Made by a program: the position numbers and the translations under genes. Below the pieces are notes generated by a model. The model was not told the origin of the DNA, did no database searches, and worked only from the letters and a program-made list of their open reading frames with translations. Shown here in pieces: positions 22,945 through 34,004 of a DNA stretch of 64,000 bases. The stretch comes from Cyrtodaria siliqua (lineage: Eukaryota; Mollusca; Bivalvia; Adapedonta; Hiatellidae), in NCBI GenBank assembly GCA_037043455.1, contig JAWPHD010011414.1:20178-84177 (forward strand). Reading direction: 5' to 3'. Numbering within the stretch: the first letter of the stretch is position 1; the number at the start of each line of letters is the position of its first letter.

Positions 22945-24057
22945 AAATTGTGTATACAATTAAATCTAAACAAAAGTCGGTGTCCACTTTCTTTTGCAAC
23001 TGAGTATATCAAACAGAAGATTTGGCTTTACTGTCAGTTCATTAGCGTGAAAGGGAGATAACGAGTAAACAAATCAAAAATATCGATAATCTGCTACACT
23101 GCGCATATCGTGTGTATACCAGGCAAGCGATAGCCAAACGTCGATTTTCAATAGGATTTCCCATTCAGTCGGTAAATCGCATGTATCGTATATTTAAACA
23201 CGGTGGAGCAGTCTCGTGTTATCTCCCTTACATGTTTGTAAGCCGCCGTAATATGTTTCACAGGAGAAGAGGTTTGAAGATATCATTATATAAAATCAAT
23301 TGGCTCCCCGGGTCACCATTATTCTAGACTGCTGCCCATCCTCCCATCCACCAAACACCCCCTCCTCCCCCCCACCCACCCCAATCCCCACCCACCACTA
23401 GAAAGCTTTTTTTTTTGTCTGTGTTGTTTTGCTCATTACTTACACATATATATAATAAATATGTAAAAACAAAAAAACGGTTTCGAGAGTAGGGGTGGGG
23501 GTGTGGGGCGGTGGGGGAGGGGGTTACATAGCTATATGTGTAAGAAATTAGCAAAACAACAGAAATGTGGTGGTTGTGTGGTGCAGGGGTGGGGGTTGGA
23601 TTGGCAGCAGTCTAGAATAATGGTGACCCGGGGAGTCAAGTGATTTTATATAATTATATATTCAAAACTCTTCTCCTCTCTGTGTGTATTTCTAAGGATT
23701 ATAGTTCCTCAACCAGGCGTCCTACCCGACGATTCTGAAACTGTAAAGGCATCATATTACGGCGGCTTACAAACATGTAAGGGAGATAACACGATACTGC
23801 TCCACCGCATTTAAATATACGACACATGCGATTTACCGAATGAATGGGAAATCCTATTGAAAGTCGACGTTTCGCTATCACTTGCCTGTTATACACAGGA
23901 TATGCGCAGTGAAGCAGATTATCGATATTTTTGATTTGTTTACTCGTTATCTCCCTTTCACGCTAATGAACTGACTCAGTAAAGCCAAATCTCCTGTTTG
24001 ATATAGAAAGTGGACACTGACTTTTGTTTAGATTTAATCGTATACACAATTTAGAAT
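22945..24057. repeat. Palindrome 4: module M forward, then inverted
   Basis: The forward module is at 22,945-23,310 and the inverted at 23,740-24,057. The loop at 23,311-23,635 keeps the C-rich/G-rich inverted halves. Unlike palindrome 2, the inverted module is complete and continues into another central palindrome. Confidence 0.75.
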
Positions 24058-24985
24058 TAACATGTGAATATGCCAAGTTTGGTACCAAAGTTGTTCTCAT
24101 TCCATTGCCAATACCATGGGTCATTTGTTTTTTCAATAGGTCAAATCATTAAGGGACTGTCGCTTGATAAAGAAGATAGGGTGTAAAGTAAAATATTTGT
24201 TCAAAGTGTCCAGTTTCTTTTCATTTCCCCATCTCAGTTTTGTGCTGAATCACAGACGTATTAGGTCTGTGTTTACTGGTATGCCTTTTTAGTAAAATAT
24301 GTCATTTAAAGGGACTCACGGCAATCTCTTTTTTTAAAAAAAAAAATCACGGTGTTTTGCATAACTTGCATATGTTCAATCATTATTATTAATTATAAGA
24401 ATAGTATTAAGCAACCGATACTCAGTTGCAAAAGAAACTGGACACTTTGAAAATTTTACTTTACACCCTATCCTCTTTATCAAGCGACACTCCCTTAATG
24501 ATTTGACCTATTGAACAACAAACGACACCATGATATTGGCAATGGAATGACAAAAACGTTGATACCAAACATAGCATATTCATTTTGGAATTTGTCAAGT
24601 TAATTCTAAATTGTGTATACGATTAAATCTCAACAAAAGTCAGTGTCCACTTTCTATATCAAACAGGAGATTTGGCTTTACCGAGTCAGTTCATTAGCGT
24701 GAAAGGGAGATAACGAGTAAACAAATCAAAAATATCGATGATCTGCTTCACTGCGCATATCCTGTGTATACCAGGCAAGCGATAGCCAAACGTCGATTTT
24801 CAATAGGATTTCCCATTCAGTCGGTAAATCTCATGTATCGTATATTTAAACGCGGTGGAGCAGTCTCGTGTTATCTCCCTTACATGTTTGTAAGCCGCCG
24901 TAATATGATGCAGTTACAGTTTCAGAGGATAAGAGTTTTGAAGATATCATTATATAAAATCACTTGAATCCCCGGGTCACCATTA
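24058..24985. repeat. Third central palindrome and ninth module
   Basis: A further central palindrome (24,075-24,600; core AAAGGGACTCACGGCAATC at 24,309) leads to a final forward module (24,612-24,960). This stretch has no partner in copy 1, so copy 1 lost it or copy 2 gained it. Confidence 0.7.
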
Positions 24986-25938
24986 TTCTAGACTGCTGCT
25001 AGAATGCTAAGTTTACCCTCTTCCAACGAAAAACCGTTCTCAATGGCACGGCAGAACTGCCACGTACACGGCACAGTTCAGCATTAATCTCTTTTGCAGG
25101 TACTTTTAAAGCAACCCTGGCTTTAATGTAAGCCCTAATTTCAATTTTTTCACTTTTCATGATAGCATTGAAATATAGCCACTATACATAATATATATAC
25201 TACGCATAATTCAACAATGGATATCTCCGTCAATTGTTTATGTTGTCGGATTACATCGCTATATTGCATGTACGTAGTTAGTGAAATCCCTTCAAATGCA
25301 CGAGTTTTCAGTGCGGTTTCTACGGAAGCGCATTAGTGACAGAATATATTGAATGCCCCTCGTAATGTTTCATACCGATGTATGGATTCTTGTCTGTTTA
25401 TCTACCTTTCACCACTCATGAACTGACTCTCTAAAACCAAATATGCTACTTTTCTCTCCTGTTTGATAGGTTAGGAAATTTAGAGATAATAAGGGTCCAC
25501 CTTAAACAAATTGCAACAGAAATGGTTTTTAACAAGAGCTAGAGGTATAATAGTTCACATGTACCACGAGTCAAGCTTGTTCAAATGATGACCCATGGTT
25601 AAAGTTGGCCCCATCCCACGACTATATCAGTTTCACACGCAAAACAATACTTCTCAAAAATCTTCTTATAAGCTACAAGACACCGAGCTCTAATATTAAG
25701 CATGTAACACTGGCTTTTAATTGCCTACCATGTTTTGTCAAATGATGACCATGCGGTTATTAATGGCCCTACACTCGGGATCACATGCTGTACAGAGAGA
25801 TATAAGGAAAACTAAAACTTCTGATAAACTACAAGACATGTGTACCACATTCTCGTAGAGGACCATGTCAAATGACGTGACACTAAGGTAAGGTAACTTC
25901 GCCAAGTGCCAAATTTTCAGCTGGCTTCGTGATCGCGT
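24986..25938. other. Non-coding spacer
   Basis: AT-rich with no recognised gene. A diverged ~160-bp repeat with AACAAGAGCT (25,532), CAAATGATGACCATG and ACTACAAGACA recurs at 25,670 and 25,830 and looks like an old array of the same general type as families A and B. Confidence 0.35.
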
Positions 25939-26023
25939 CTGCAGAGTCGACCATTGGTGTGTCACATCTGCAGAGTCGACCATTGGTGTGTCACATCTGC
26001 AGAGTCGGCCATTCGTGTGTCAT
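25939..26023 (+). repeat. 29-bp tandem repeat, three units
   Basis: CTGCAGAGTCGACCATTGG then TGTGTCACAT occurs at 25,939, 25,968 and 25,997, the last with two changes. Small ORFs on both strands here are shadows. Confidence 0.8.
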
Positions 26024-26145
26024 CCCTAGGAATAACGACAAGACACCAGTCTGAGCCCGGCACGGATCTCCGGATCGCACGGTACTTACCATGTAAATTG
26101 TTTTTATATCTCTTACGCATTACACGACAATCTTGAAGTGTTTGA

Positions 26146-26172
26146 AAGTGTGTGTGTGTGTGTGTGTGTGTC
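26146..26172 (+). repeat. (TG)n microsatellite
   Basis: An almost pure GTGTGT tract of about 27 bp. From 26,172 to 27,060 the sequence is AT-rich non-coding with no recognisable feature. Confidence 0.8.
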
Positions 26173-27065
26173 TGGTGAAATGGGTGTCTCGATTTATATA
26201 TCCAGTATCTTTTTTACTTTTACCCTGGTTACATTTAAATAAATCAAATGTTAAGTATGCACTATTTCGTCTTATTATATTATACGTTTTATTATATTAT
26301 TGGTGCAATAATATCAAACATTAATAATATGAAAAAAACAAATTGCTTCGTTCATACTAATCATTATTGATAAACAATAACTGAACCGAAGTTAACATGC
26401 GACCTTATTTTATGCATATGTAACTTGTAGCATGGTGTTCTATGGTATTACGGTACTTAAATGGTTTGACAAACAAAATGAAATTAAGCAATATTTAAAG
26501 AAAAAGGAAATGCAAATGCTTTCTGTGACCCTTCTACTAAATTGTTATGATATAAAATGCAATTAATTTTTACGTAAAAATGTCAGAATTATATTTGAAA
26601 ATAAGGGTATCCTCATTGAGCTTATTATTTTACAAGTTCTATGGTATCAAGGTATGCAAATATTGCGTATCCAGTACTTGTTAGTAACTGGTATAACATT
26701 CATTGAGTGACCATTTCTAGAAACAATAATGTACAACAGACTCATTAGACCAAACATTAATGAATTGTATAACCTTCAAGGAGACTAGGGGTCATGAATT
26801 TTAAAGATCATAAGGAAATTGTCAACATTTTTTGCATAATTTTGAAATATCTTTTTATATATGATAAATATACTTTATTTTTTTCTCTTTTTTTGTTTAT
26901 TATATGTACCTAAAGTCATCACACCTATAAAATAATCATCATATTTTAGCAGAGAAGCATACTGTTTTATAGATTGGACACTACCGTGATACCGTGATAC
27001 CACAGAACCCTTGGAAGCTACTATATATAAAACGGAAACATATTATGATGAACTTGAAGTTGACA

Positions 27066-28085
27066 ATACCAGTAGCAGTAACTGCCACTGCCACTGCTAT
27101 TGCCACTGTTACTGCCACTGCCACTGCTACTGTGAACTGCTACTGCTACTGCCACTACTACTGTTACTGTTAACTGCCACTGCCACTACTACTGTTACTG
27201 TTAACTGCTACTGCCACTGCCACTGCTACTGTTAACTGCTACTGCTACTGCCACTACTACTGTTACTGTTAACTGCTACTGCCACTACTACTGTTACTGT
27301 TAACTGCTACTGCCACTACTACTGTTACTGTTAACTGCTACTGCCACTACTACTGTTACTGTTAACTGCTACTGCCACTACTACTGTTACTGGCGCTGTT
27401 AACTGCTACTGCTACTGCCACTACTACTGTTACTGTTAACTGCTACTGCCACTACTACTGTTACTGGCGCTGTTAACTGCTACTGCTACTACTAACGCTA
27501 CTGCTACTGTCACTGCTACTGCTATTGTCACTGCTACTGCTACTGCTACAACCACTGGTATTGCCACTGGTATTGCCACTGCCAATGCCACTACCACTGG
27601 CCACTACCACTGCTACTACCACTGTTATTGCCACTGCCACTGCCACTGCCAATGCCAATACCACTGCTACTGCCAATGCTACTGCCACTGTTATTGCCAC
27701 TGCTACTGCTATTGCCACTGTCACTGCCACTGTCACTGATACTGCTACTGTTATTGCCACTACCACTGCTACTGCCAATGCTACTGCCACTGCTACTGCC
27801 ACTGCTACTGTCACTGCTATTGCCACTGCCACTGCTACTGCCACTGCCACTGCTATGCTACTGCCACTTATACTGCTGCTGCCATTGCTACTGCCACTGC
27901 TACTGTCACTGCTATTGCCATTGCCACTGTCACTGCTACTGCTACTGCTACTGCTACTGCTACTGCCACTGCTACTGCTACTGCTACTGCTAATGCCAGT
28001 CACTGCTACTGCCACTGTCACTGCTACTGCCACTGCCACTGCTACTGCCTGCCACTGCCACTGCTACTGCCACTTCCACTGCGAC
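27066..28085 (+). repeat. ~1-kb ACTGCY hexamer array
   Basis: Almost the whole kilobase is variants of ACTGCT and ACTGCC. At 27,180-27,480 a higher-order 31-bp unit (AACTGCTACTGCCACTACTA then CTGTTACTGTT) repeats about ten times with GTTAAC at the joints. The 6-bp period leaves all frames open, producing 121-204-codon ORFs of Leu/Pro, Thr/Ala, Cys/His/Tyr or Ser/Val; none is a credible gene. Confidence 0.9.
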
Positions 28086-28402
28086 TGCCAACTTCACATT
28101 CATCATATATTATTAGCTTTTTTTAAATTTAGTAATTGAAAGAAGACTTGAAAATCGCTTCTCACTGTATTATATAAGGCATTTATAATTCTTAAAATGT
28201 AGATTTATTATATAATAAATAATTGTCCATCGATTAAAAAAATACTGATTAAAATCATTGCATATCTGTCCCAGAATGCACATGCTCTATATTAACAGTA
28301 CTACTGAATATATAAATGTGCGTAGTACCCCGTCCCCTTCACTAACTTCACATTTTCAAAAAGAAAAAGCAAAAAAAACACACACACATTTAAACTGAAG
28401 TT

Positions 28403-28472
28403 TAAACTGAATAGGATCGTCAAGTTTAATCAAACCCTAAACTGAATAGGATCGTCAAGTTTAATCAAACCC
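28403..28472 (+). repeat. 35-bp direct duplication
   Basis: TAAACTGAATAGGATCGTCA then AGTTTAATCAAACCC occurs twice in tandem without change, pointing to a recent duplication. Confidence 0.85.
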
Positions 28473-28539
28473 ACCACCGCCCATTTTGAATTGCCTGTGA
28501 AACAGACGAGTGTCACTTTTGGTCGAGTGTCGAGATGCC

Positions 28540-28757
28540 AGTTACAAAAAGTGAGTTGCGAGTTACAAGCCAAAAAAAATGCGAGTTACAACACAATGTG
28601 AGTTACAAGGAAACAATGTGAGTTGCGAGTTACAAGACAAAAGTTACAACAAAATGCGAGTTGCGAGTTACAAGGAAAAAATGCGAGTTGTGAGTTACAA
28701 GCCAAAAAAGAGAGTTGCGAGTTTCAAGCCGAAAAAGTGAGTTGCGAGTTACAATTT
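28540..28757 (+). repeat. GCGAGTTACAAG minisatellite, forward
   Basis: About eight units of GCGAGTTGCGAGTTACAAG followed by an A-rich spacer of variable length. The mirror-image array is at 29,600-29,850. Confidence 0.8.
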
Positions 28758-29599
28758 TTTTTTTTTTAACTAAATCAATTAAAACACGAGGACTCATTGT
28801 GTTTTGTCATCATTTTAATTTGTATACGTTGCTAACAGTCGTACATTTTATTAAATAAAAGAATAATAAGGTCACAAAGACCTTATTATTGCCTTAAAGC
28901 ATCATATAATTTAATATTAATGATAGTTATGCACCAAAAACTAGCTGAGTCCTTGAGTTTTGCTGAGCAAACGATTTCATTAACAATATCAATTATTTTA
29001 ATGGGTCTAGTATGGTGCATATTTACATTGAGTATGCTACTGAAACACAGTATGATGGTCTAATGCATGGTTCAACATGGTCTTCGGCACCATATGCAAC
29101 AATATAAATTTAAAATGGATCTTAAAATCAAGTCTGGTGAAAGAAGTTGACAATAAACAATGACTTCATGTGTGTGTACTGACCATTGAATAAACAAACT
29201 CTGAGGACTTCTCAACTTTTGACACTAGAGAAGCTCACTGATAGGCATGCATGCAATACATTGCTGTTATCATCGATCTGGGTGTTGTTCCTGAATTGCC
29301 TAAAACAACACCATCAGTGGACTGTTGGCAGTTGTATCAATTAACAACATTGTAATGCAGAGATATTTTGTTTCAAAGAATCCTTCCTCTTTCACCATTT
29401 ATTTAAAAGAAAGTTGTTCGTAATAGTTTAGGAGAAGCTTTTTTATACTTTTGTATAAAGCGGACAAGAAAAATACGTAATCATATCTTTTCACCAACAG
29501 TATATTATAAAAATTCTAAGACTGTGTCTACCTATTAAAATGATGTATTATATAAATTTATATATTATTTTTTGTTTAATTTAATTTTATTATATCAAT
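28758..29599. other. Spacer between inverted minisatellites
   Basis: About 840 bp of AT-rich DNA with no ORF. A perfect hairpin ATAATAAGGTCACAAAGACC ... is at 28,862-28,890. The spacer plus flanking inverted arrays could be one foldback element. Confidence 0.4.
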
Positions 29600-29850
29600 T
29601 ATATAACTTTTTGCTAGCAACTCGCCTTTTTTTGTAACTCGCAACTCACTTTTTTTCTTGTAACTCTCAACTCGCATTTTTTCGTGTAACTTGAAAATCA
29701 CCTTTTTTTCTTGTAACTCGCAACTCGCTTTTTTTTCTTGTAACTCGCAACTCGCATTTTTTCTTGTAACTCGCAACTCACATTTTTTTCTTGTAACTCG
29801 CAACTCGCACTTTTAAGTTATTTTCCTCTTGTAACTCTCAACTCGTATGC
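29600..29850 (-). repeat. GCGAGTTACAAG minisatellite, inverted copy
   Basis: The same unit as at 28,540 in the opposite orientation (CTTGTAACTCGCAACTCGC with T-rich spacers), about eight copies. The 75-codon minus ORF (repeated ELRVTRK phrases) is generated by the repeat. Confidence 0.8.
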
Positions 29851-30229
29851 TTTGTTCCGTGGATTATGTTTCTTGGAAAATGGTGTAAAACGTTTTAGTC
29901 TAAAAAAAGTAAGTCATTGAAGATATTACACTAATGTAGATCTAAGAATATAAGAAATGTGGGGATTTAAGAATTAGTGATTGGGCACTTACTCAAATTT
30001 GCCATAATCTCGTATGACACAAGGTTAAACTGTCAAATCTCGTTCTTCAATTTCTATTCTTATATTTAAAACAGAAAGAATATAATGATATCACTACAAA
30101 CAGGATATAATTCCTTTTAATTTGAGACCAGTCGAAGACTCCTGCTGTGAAAAATGATGGAATTCTATACAGATTCAGACTTCAGCAAAACAACAAAAAC
30201 AACAACAACAGGCAGTAGCATAAAATAGG

Positions 30230-30835
30230 TCAAATATTTTTTCAAGTTATGGCCAAGGTAAGTTGCAGGTGAAAGTGTGACTGCTAGATGACAAAGTGAC
30301 CCCTAGGTGTGTGCCATGCTACGCAGTCGATACAATAAAATCAAAAGGGGCTGTTGTTACATTATGTCATTTATTGGTATAGCTTCAACATTTGACCTAA
30401 TAACTCCAACATCAACAGAATTGGATCATTGTCGGTCAATGCGACCTTGATTACCTACTGACCTCAAAAGCAATAATGTTTCTCCTCTCGCCAATGGCAA
30501 TGTACTTGTGAATTGTCATTTATGTACGTGTTATTCTTCTGGAGTTATCCCGCGGAATGTATGTCCATATGAGGTCGAGGTGACCATGACCTTTGACCTA
30601 CTGCCCCCAAAACAAGAGGGTTCTTCATATCACCAAGTGCAATGTGCCCAAGTTTCATAACAGTGGGGCCCCGTGTGGTTCCGGGGGCCCCTTGTGGTTC
30701 CGGGGGCTCCGTTTGGTTACGGAGCAAATAATAGGGCCACTGCAGATCCCGTTGGATGGGAAGGCAGAGGGGTAGAATTGACCACAAAAGCAACAGGGTT
30801 TCTTTCTCACCATAGTCAAGTGCTATTGACACTGA
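30230..30835 (+). repeat. Diverged ~130-bp array interrupted by a SINE piece
   Basis: Phrases GACCTTGATTACCTACTGAC (30,450), GACCTTTGACCTACTGCC (30,589) and GAATTGACCACAAAAGCA (30,774), each followed by TTCTCACCAAGTGC-like text, indicate three units. A GTTATGGCCAAGGTAAGTT phrase at 30,246 matches the end of the 47-48-kb array. Confidence 0.45.
30662..30776 (+). mobile_element. SINE family 2, 5' fragment
   Basis: GGGGCCCCGTGTGGTTCCGG, AATAGGGCCACTGCAGATCC and GGCAGAGGGGTAGAA match the first ~110 bp of the SINE at 14,789. The head GTGGTTCCGGGGGC is itself repeated nearly twice. The tail is missing. Confidence 0.65.
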
Positions 30836-30993
30836 GAAACATACATTTTGAGGATTATCTTCATTTTGTTGGATTCAACAGTTTGAAACAGTTTGCAAGA
30901 TTGCTCTTACTTATTATCTTGTATAACATGCACATTCTAATATAAATCATATTAAATATTAGTTGAGAACATTTCAGTTCATATATGCTAATA

Positions 30994-31080
30994 TTAAATT
31001 AACAATAATTGAGAGAACATGAAATATGTATCATCCTCGATGCGGGTGTACATGGAGTGGCCTTCCTCGTGACTTGCAAT
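30994..31080 (-). CDS. Candidate last coding exon, minus strand
   Basis: On the minus strand a very good acceptor (pyrimidine tract TTCTTTTTTTGTTTCTTTCAG, read in two pieces, ending at 31,081) opens 28 codons, ASHEEGHSMYTRIEDDTYF at its core, then a TAA at 30,994-30,996. Composition is far from the AT-rich surroundings. The upstream exons would lie to the right and none was identified. The protein is not recognised. Confidence 0.35.
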   Translation of the reverse strand: MASHEEGHSMYTRIEDDTYFMFSQLLLI

Positions 31081-31566
31081 CTGAAAGAAACAAAAAAAGA
31101 ATAATAAATACAAAATTGAATAAAGGTTTTAAATTTTAAACATAATTTAAAATATAAATCTAATTATTCAGATTAAGGGAGGGATAACCTCGGACATATT
31201 TACCTCAAACTATTGATTCTATTTCATTTTCATTTTCAGTAGGGTGTGGACGGGGAATGGGGTCTTACATGTGTACTTTATTCCAATCACACATAATAAT
31301 CCTAACAATGTTAGATCAAAACATTGAAAATCAACTATAAACTAGAACTGTCACTGATGGTAATGAATACCCCTACTTTTTTGCTATAGCCAATGATGTT
31401 GGGCTAATATATATGTCTAAAATATCTGTTAATTTTTTAATGTGAAATTTTTTCCAAGGAAAACAAATGTCCATAATCCTATATAAAAATTAAAAAAAAT
31501 TGCAGAATCGAAAAACCTTTGATGCAGAGACACATCATATGATCACGTGTGAACTGTTTGTCAAGT

Positions 31567-31739
31567 GTAATAAATAGAGGTTATTTAACTGCTGGCATCG
31601 ACTATAGGAAAATCCTTAACGAGATGGTAGACGTGTGGTTCTTTTCACGAACGAGCGTATGCAAAAACAAAATACGTCTACCATCGAGTGAAGGATTTCT
31701 CTATAATCGAACACAGCAGTTAAATAATCTGTTTATTAC
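31567..31739. repeat. 173-bp imperfect palindrome
   Basis: The left arm (GTAATAAATAGAGGTTATTT, AACTGCTG, TCCTTAACGAGATGGTAGAC) pairs with the right arm (GTCTACCATCGAGTGAAGGA, CAGCAGTTAAATAATC, GTTTATTAC). It resembles a foldback MITE. The 65-codon ORF is accidental. Confidence 0.65.
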
Positions 31740-32439
31740 ATTTTAAATCAGTTTGGGCTTGATTTTAACCGAACTTATTCGCTTTATTTAACGTTTTCGG
31801 CGGATGACGTCGACTTTAGCAGCACTTTATTGACGTCATAACTCAGCGTCACAGTTAGTTATTTTTGTGTTCGGAGTTAGGTAATAATGGAGTTAGTCAA
31901 TAACATTTAGCGATTATGAATATGCTTTCACTGAGAAATCCCAATCTTTCACCGATGAAAATGTAATAACAATTCATTAACACTTTTGAAGTGAAAGCCA
32001 CATGAAATTCTTATAGATTTATAAGTCAAACAAAGGGCAATAATTATGTAATAAATTAGGCACCAACAATGTATGACATAGAGGGACATATGTTTTAATG
32101 TCATCGGTAAATATGCGTTTATGAAGTCTTGGAACATAAGGTCATCAGTTGTTATGTGTATACGAAGTTTGGGAACAAACCATTCAAAACTGCTTGAGGA
32201 ATACAAATAATAACAAGAGAAATAGCTGCTGGCGATAAAGCCGGATTTTCCACAATGTGAAAGATGAGTCACTTGAATAGTGTATGCAAGATGTTCACAC
32301 TAGATTTTAGTTTCTTTTCAACATACAGCATTTGTGATACAACTTTTTTCAAGTTACTGACAAACTGGACATAAAACAAAAGCAAATTCTAAGTAAAGAA
32401 ATGTGACTAATTATGAAAGTATTTAAGGGGGCTAACTGA
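31740..32439. other. Non-coding spacer
   Basis: AT-rich sequence. The 107-codon minus ORF (31,949-32,272) has no recognised domain, no splice or start support and ordinary composition, so it is not called a gene. Confidence 0.3.
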
Positions 32440-32990
32440 AACCGTTTTCTCTATTTTTAGTAACAGTGACCTTGACCCCAGTGACCCCAAATGCAATCCC
32501 AAGCTTCCTAATTCGTAACTGAAGTTAATGAGCGGAAACCATTTATGTATTTTTAGTAACAGTGACATTGATCTTGAACCCAGTGACCCCAAATGCAATC
32601 CCAAGCTTGCTTTTTATATAAGCTACCTATCCAGAAAGTTCATGTCAATATCTCATTCCTAACTGAAGTTATTGAAGTTATTGAACGGAAACCGTGTTTC
32701 TATTTTTAGTATCGTAACAGTGACCTTGACCTTGCCCCAGTGTCCCAAATGCAACTCCCAAGCTTCCGCTTCATATAAGCTATATATCCAGAAAGTTAGT
32801 TTCATGCCAACATCTTATTCCTAACTGAAGTTATTGAATGGAAACCGCTATTTGTTTTAATAACAGTGACCTTGACCCCAGTGATAATAAATGCAACCCA
32901 AAACTTCCTCTTCGTATAAGCTACCTATCCAAAAAGGTCATGCAAATATCGCATTCCTAATTGGGCTGTAATGAAACTTAAACAAAAAGG
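32440..32990 (+). repeat. ~115-bp tandem array, four to five units
   Basis: Each unit has GAAACCG, TCTATTTTTAGTAACAGTGA, CCTTGACCCCAGTGACCCCA, AATGCAATCCCAAGCTTCC, TATAAGCTACCTATCCAGAA and ATTCCTAACTGAAGTTATTG. It is another of the short-period arrays rich in GACCTTGACC. The minus ORF of 65 codons (repeated SLGLHLGSLGSRS) is a repeat shadow. Confidence 0.7.
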
Positions 32991-33284
32991 TCAACTCAAA
33001 TTTAAACAAAACTGTTTACGTTAACATGTTTTGGAGAAAGTAGGTAAAAGTGACCTAGTTTTCTGGGTAAGGTCATTGCCACTTCGCTTTGCAAAAGTGG
33101 AGGTATTGAAAGAACATTGAAAACTAACTCAACATCAACATGTAATGGTAAGACGCGTTACTGACTTAAAGCTACAGAGTCTCTATATCAATCGATTTCT
33201 TCTTTGTAGGCGTGTCTTTATTTGTAACTTCATGTTCACCAGCTCATGCGAAATCGGGTATTTAAGCCAGCAAATAAAGTGCAG

Positions 33285-33530
33285 GATTGATTGATTGAAT
33301 TGGATTTTATAGTCGCACCAGCAGCTAAGGTCATATGGCGACTTTCCAGTTTCCATTGGCGGAGGAAGACACCAGGTGCCCCTCCGGGCAATTTTCGTGC
33401 ACGGGCAGGCACCTGGGTAGTACCACCGACGTTCCGCAAGCCAGCAGGATAGCTTCCTCACATAAAGATTCCTAGGCCCCTGAGGGATCGAACCCTCAAC
33501 GGTGAGGGGCAAGTGATTTCAAGTCAGAGC
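33285..33530 (-). mobile_element. MetaSINE-like SINE, nearly complete
   Basis: Read on the minus strand: B-box GAGGGTTCGATCCCTC (33,483-33,498), GTGAGGAAGCTATCCTGCTG, GAACGTCGGTGGTACTACC, CAGGTGCCTGCCCGTGCACG, AAAATTGCCCGGAGGGGCAC, TGGAAAGTCGCCATATGACC, TTGGTGCGACTATAAAATCC and a CAATTCAATCAATCAATC tail. The head is cut just before the A-box. It is the reference copy for the interrupted one at 12,821. ORFs over it are shadows. Confidence 0.8.
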
Positions 33531-33532
33531 AG

Positions 33533-33690
33533 TGCACATCTATACATAGGTAACAGTAATTTGCACCCCTCCCCACACAACCTCCCCCACACCCCACACC
33601 CGTATAAAGTGCAAGAAATCATTTACTGTATATACATCGACCAGTGCACATCTTTACATAGGTAACAGTAATTTTACAGAAAAAAAAAGT
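33533..33690. repeat. ~112-bp direct duplication
   Basis: GTGCACATCT.TACATAGGTA then ACAGTAATTT occurs at 33,533 and 33,645, separated by a CCCACACC-rich stretch. Confidence 0.6.
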
Positions 33691-33694
33691 TAGC

Positions 33695-33757
33695 CTCACA
33701 CCCGACCTTCTGATTTCAAGTCCGGTGCTATATCCACTGAACTATAACGCTACTTGA
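33695..33757 (-). mobile_element. tRNA-like SINE head
   Basis: On the minus strand TAGTTCAGTGGATATAGC resembles an A-box (TRGYNNANNNG); it is followed after ~20 nt by TCAGAAGGTCGGGTGTGAGG, a weak B-box. It continues into the duplicated segment at 33,533-33,690, which may be its body. Confidence 0.4.
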
Positions 33758-34004
33758 GAAAACAGTATACTAACTACCATTTATTATAAGGCAAAATAAC
33801 ATATTTGAACGCAACTCAAGATGTTTCAATAAATATGTAGTCCATCTTGTCGCACGTGTAAATTAACATTGCCTGGTGGAATAAAGTATGTTATCAATAT
33901 GAAACTAATACTTCGCCTCAAAACAACCAGATCTCGACTTGTTATTTAGCGCTTGATGAGTTTGTGTGTGCTTGCTTGTTATTACGTAATGCCTATTTAG
34001 TGTT

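Larger units (their letters stand above)
19118..24985. repeat. ~5-kb duplicated unit, copy 2 (extended)
   Basis: This is the second copy of 14,189-19,047 and continues ~950 bp further, through one more central palindrome and one more forward module, before ending at ATTATTCTAGACTGCTGC (24,999). A 58-bp insertion at 19,350-19,415 (TTTTACATGGATTTCTAG ...) is absent from copy 1. Confidence 0.85.

Noticed and set aside
27473..28139. Long ORFs (188 and 204 codons) on both strands
   Set aside because: They are translations of a hexamer array; period 6 leaves every frame open, and the residues are only Leu/Pro, Thr/Ala, Ser/Val or Cys/His.
31949..32272. 107-codon minus ORF
   Set aside because: No domain, ordinary AT-rich composition and no splice or promoter support.
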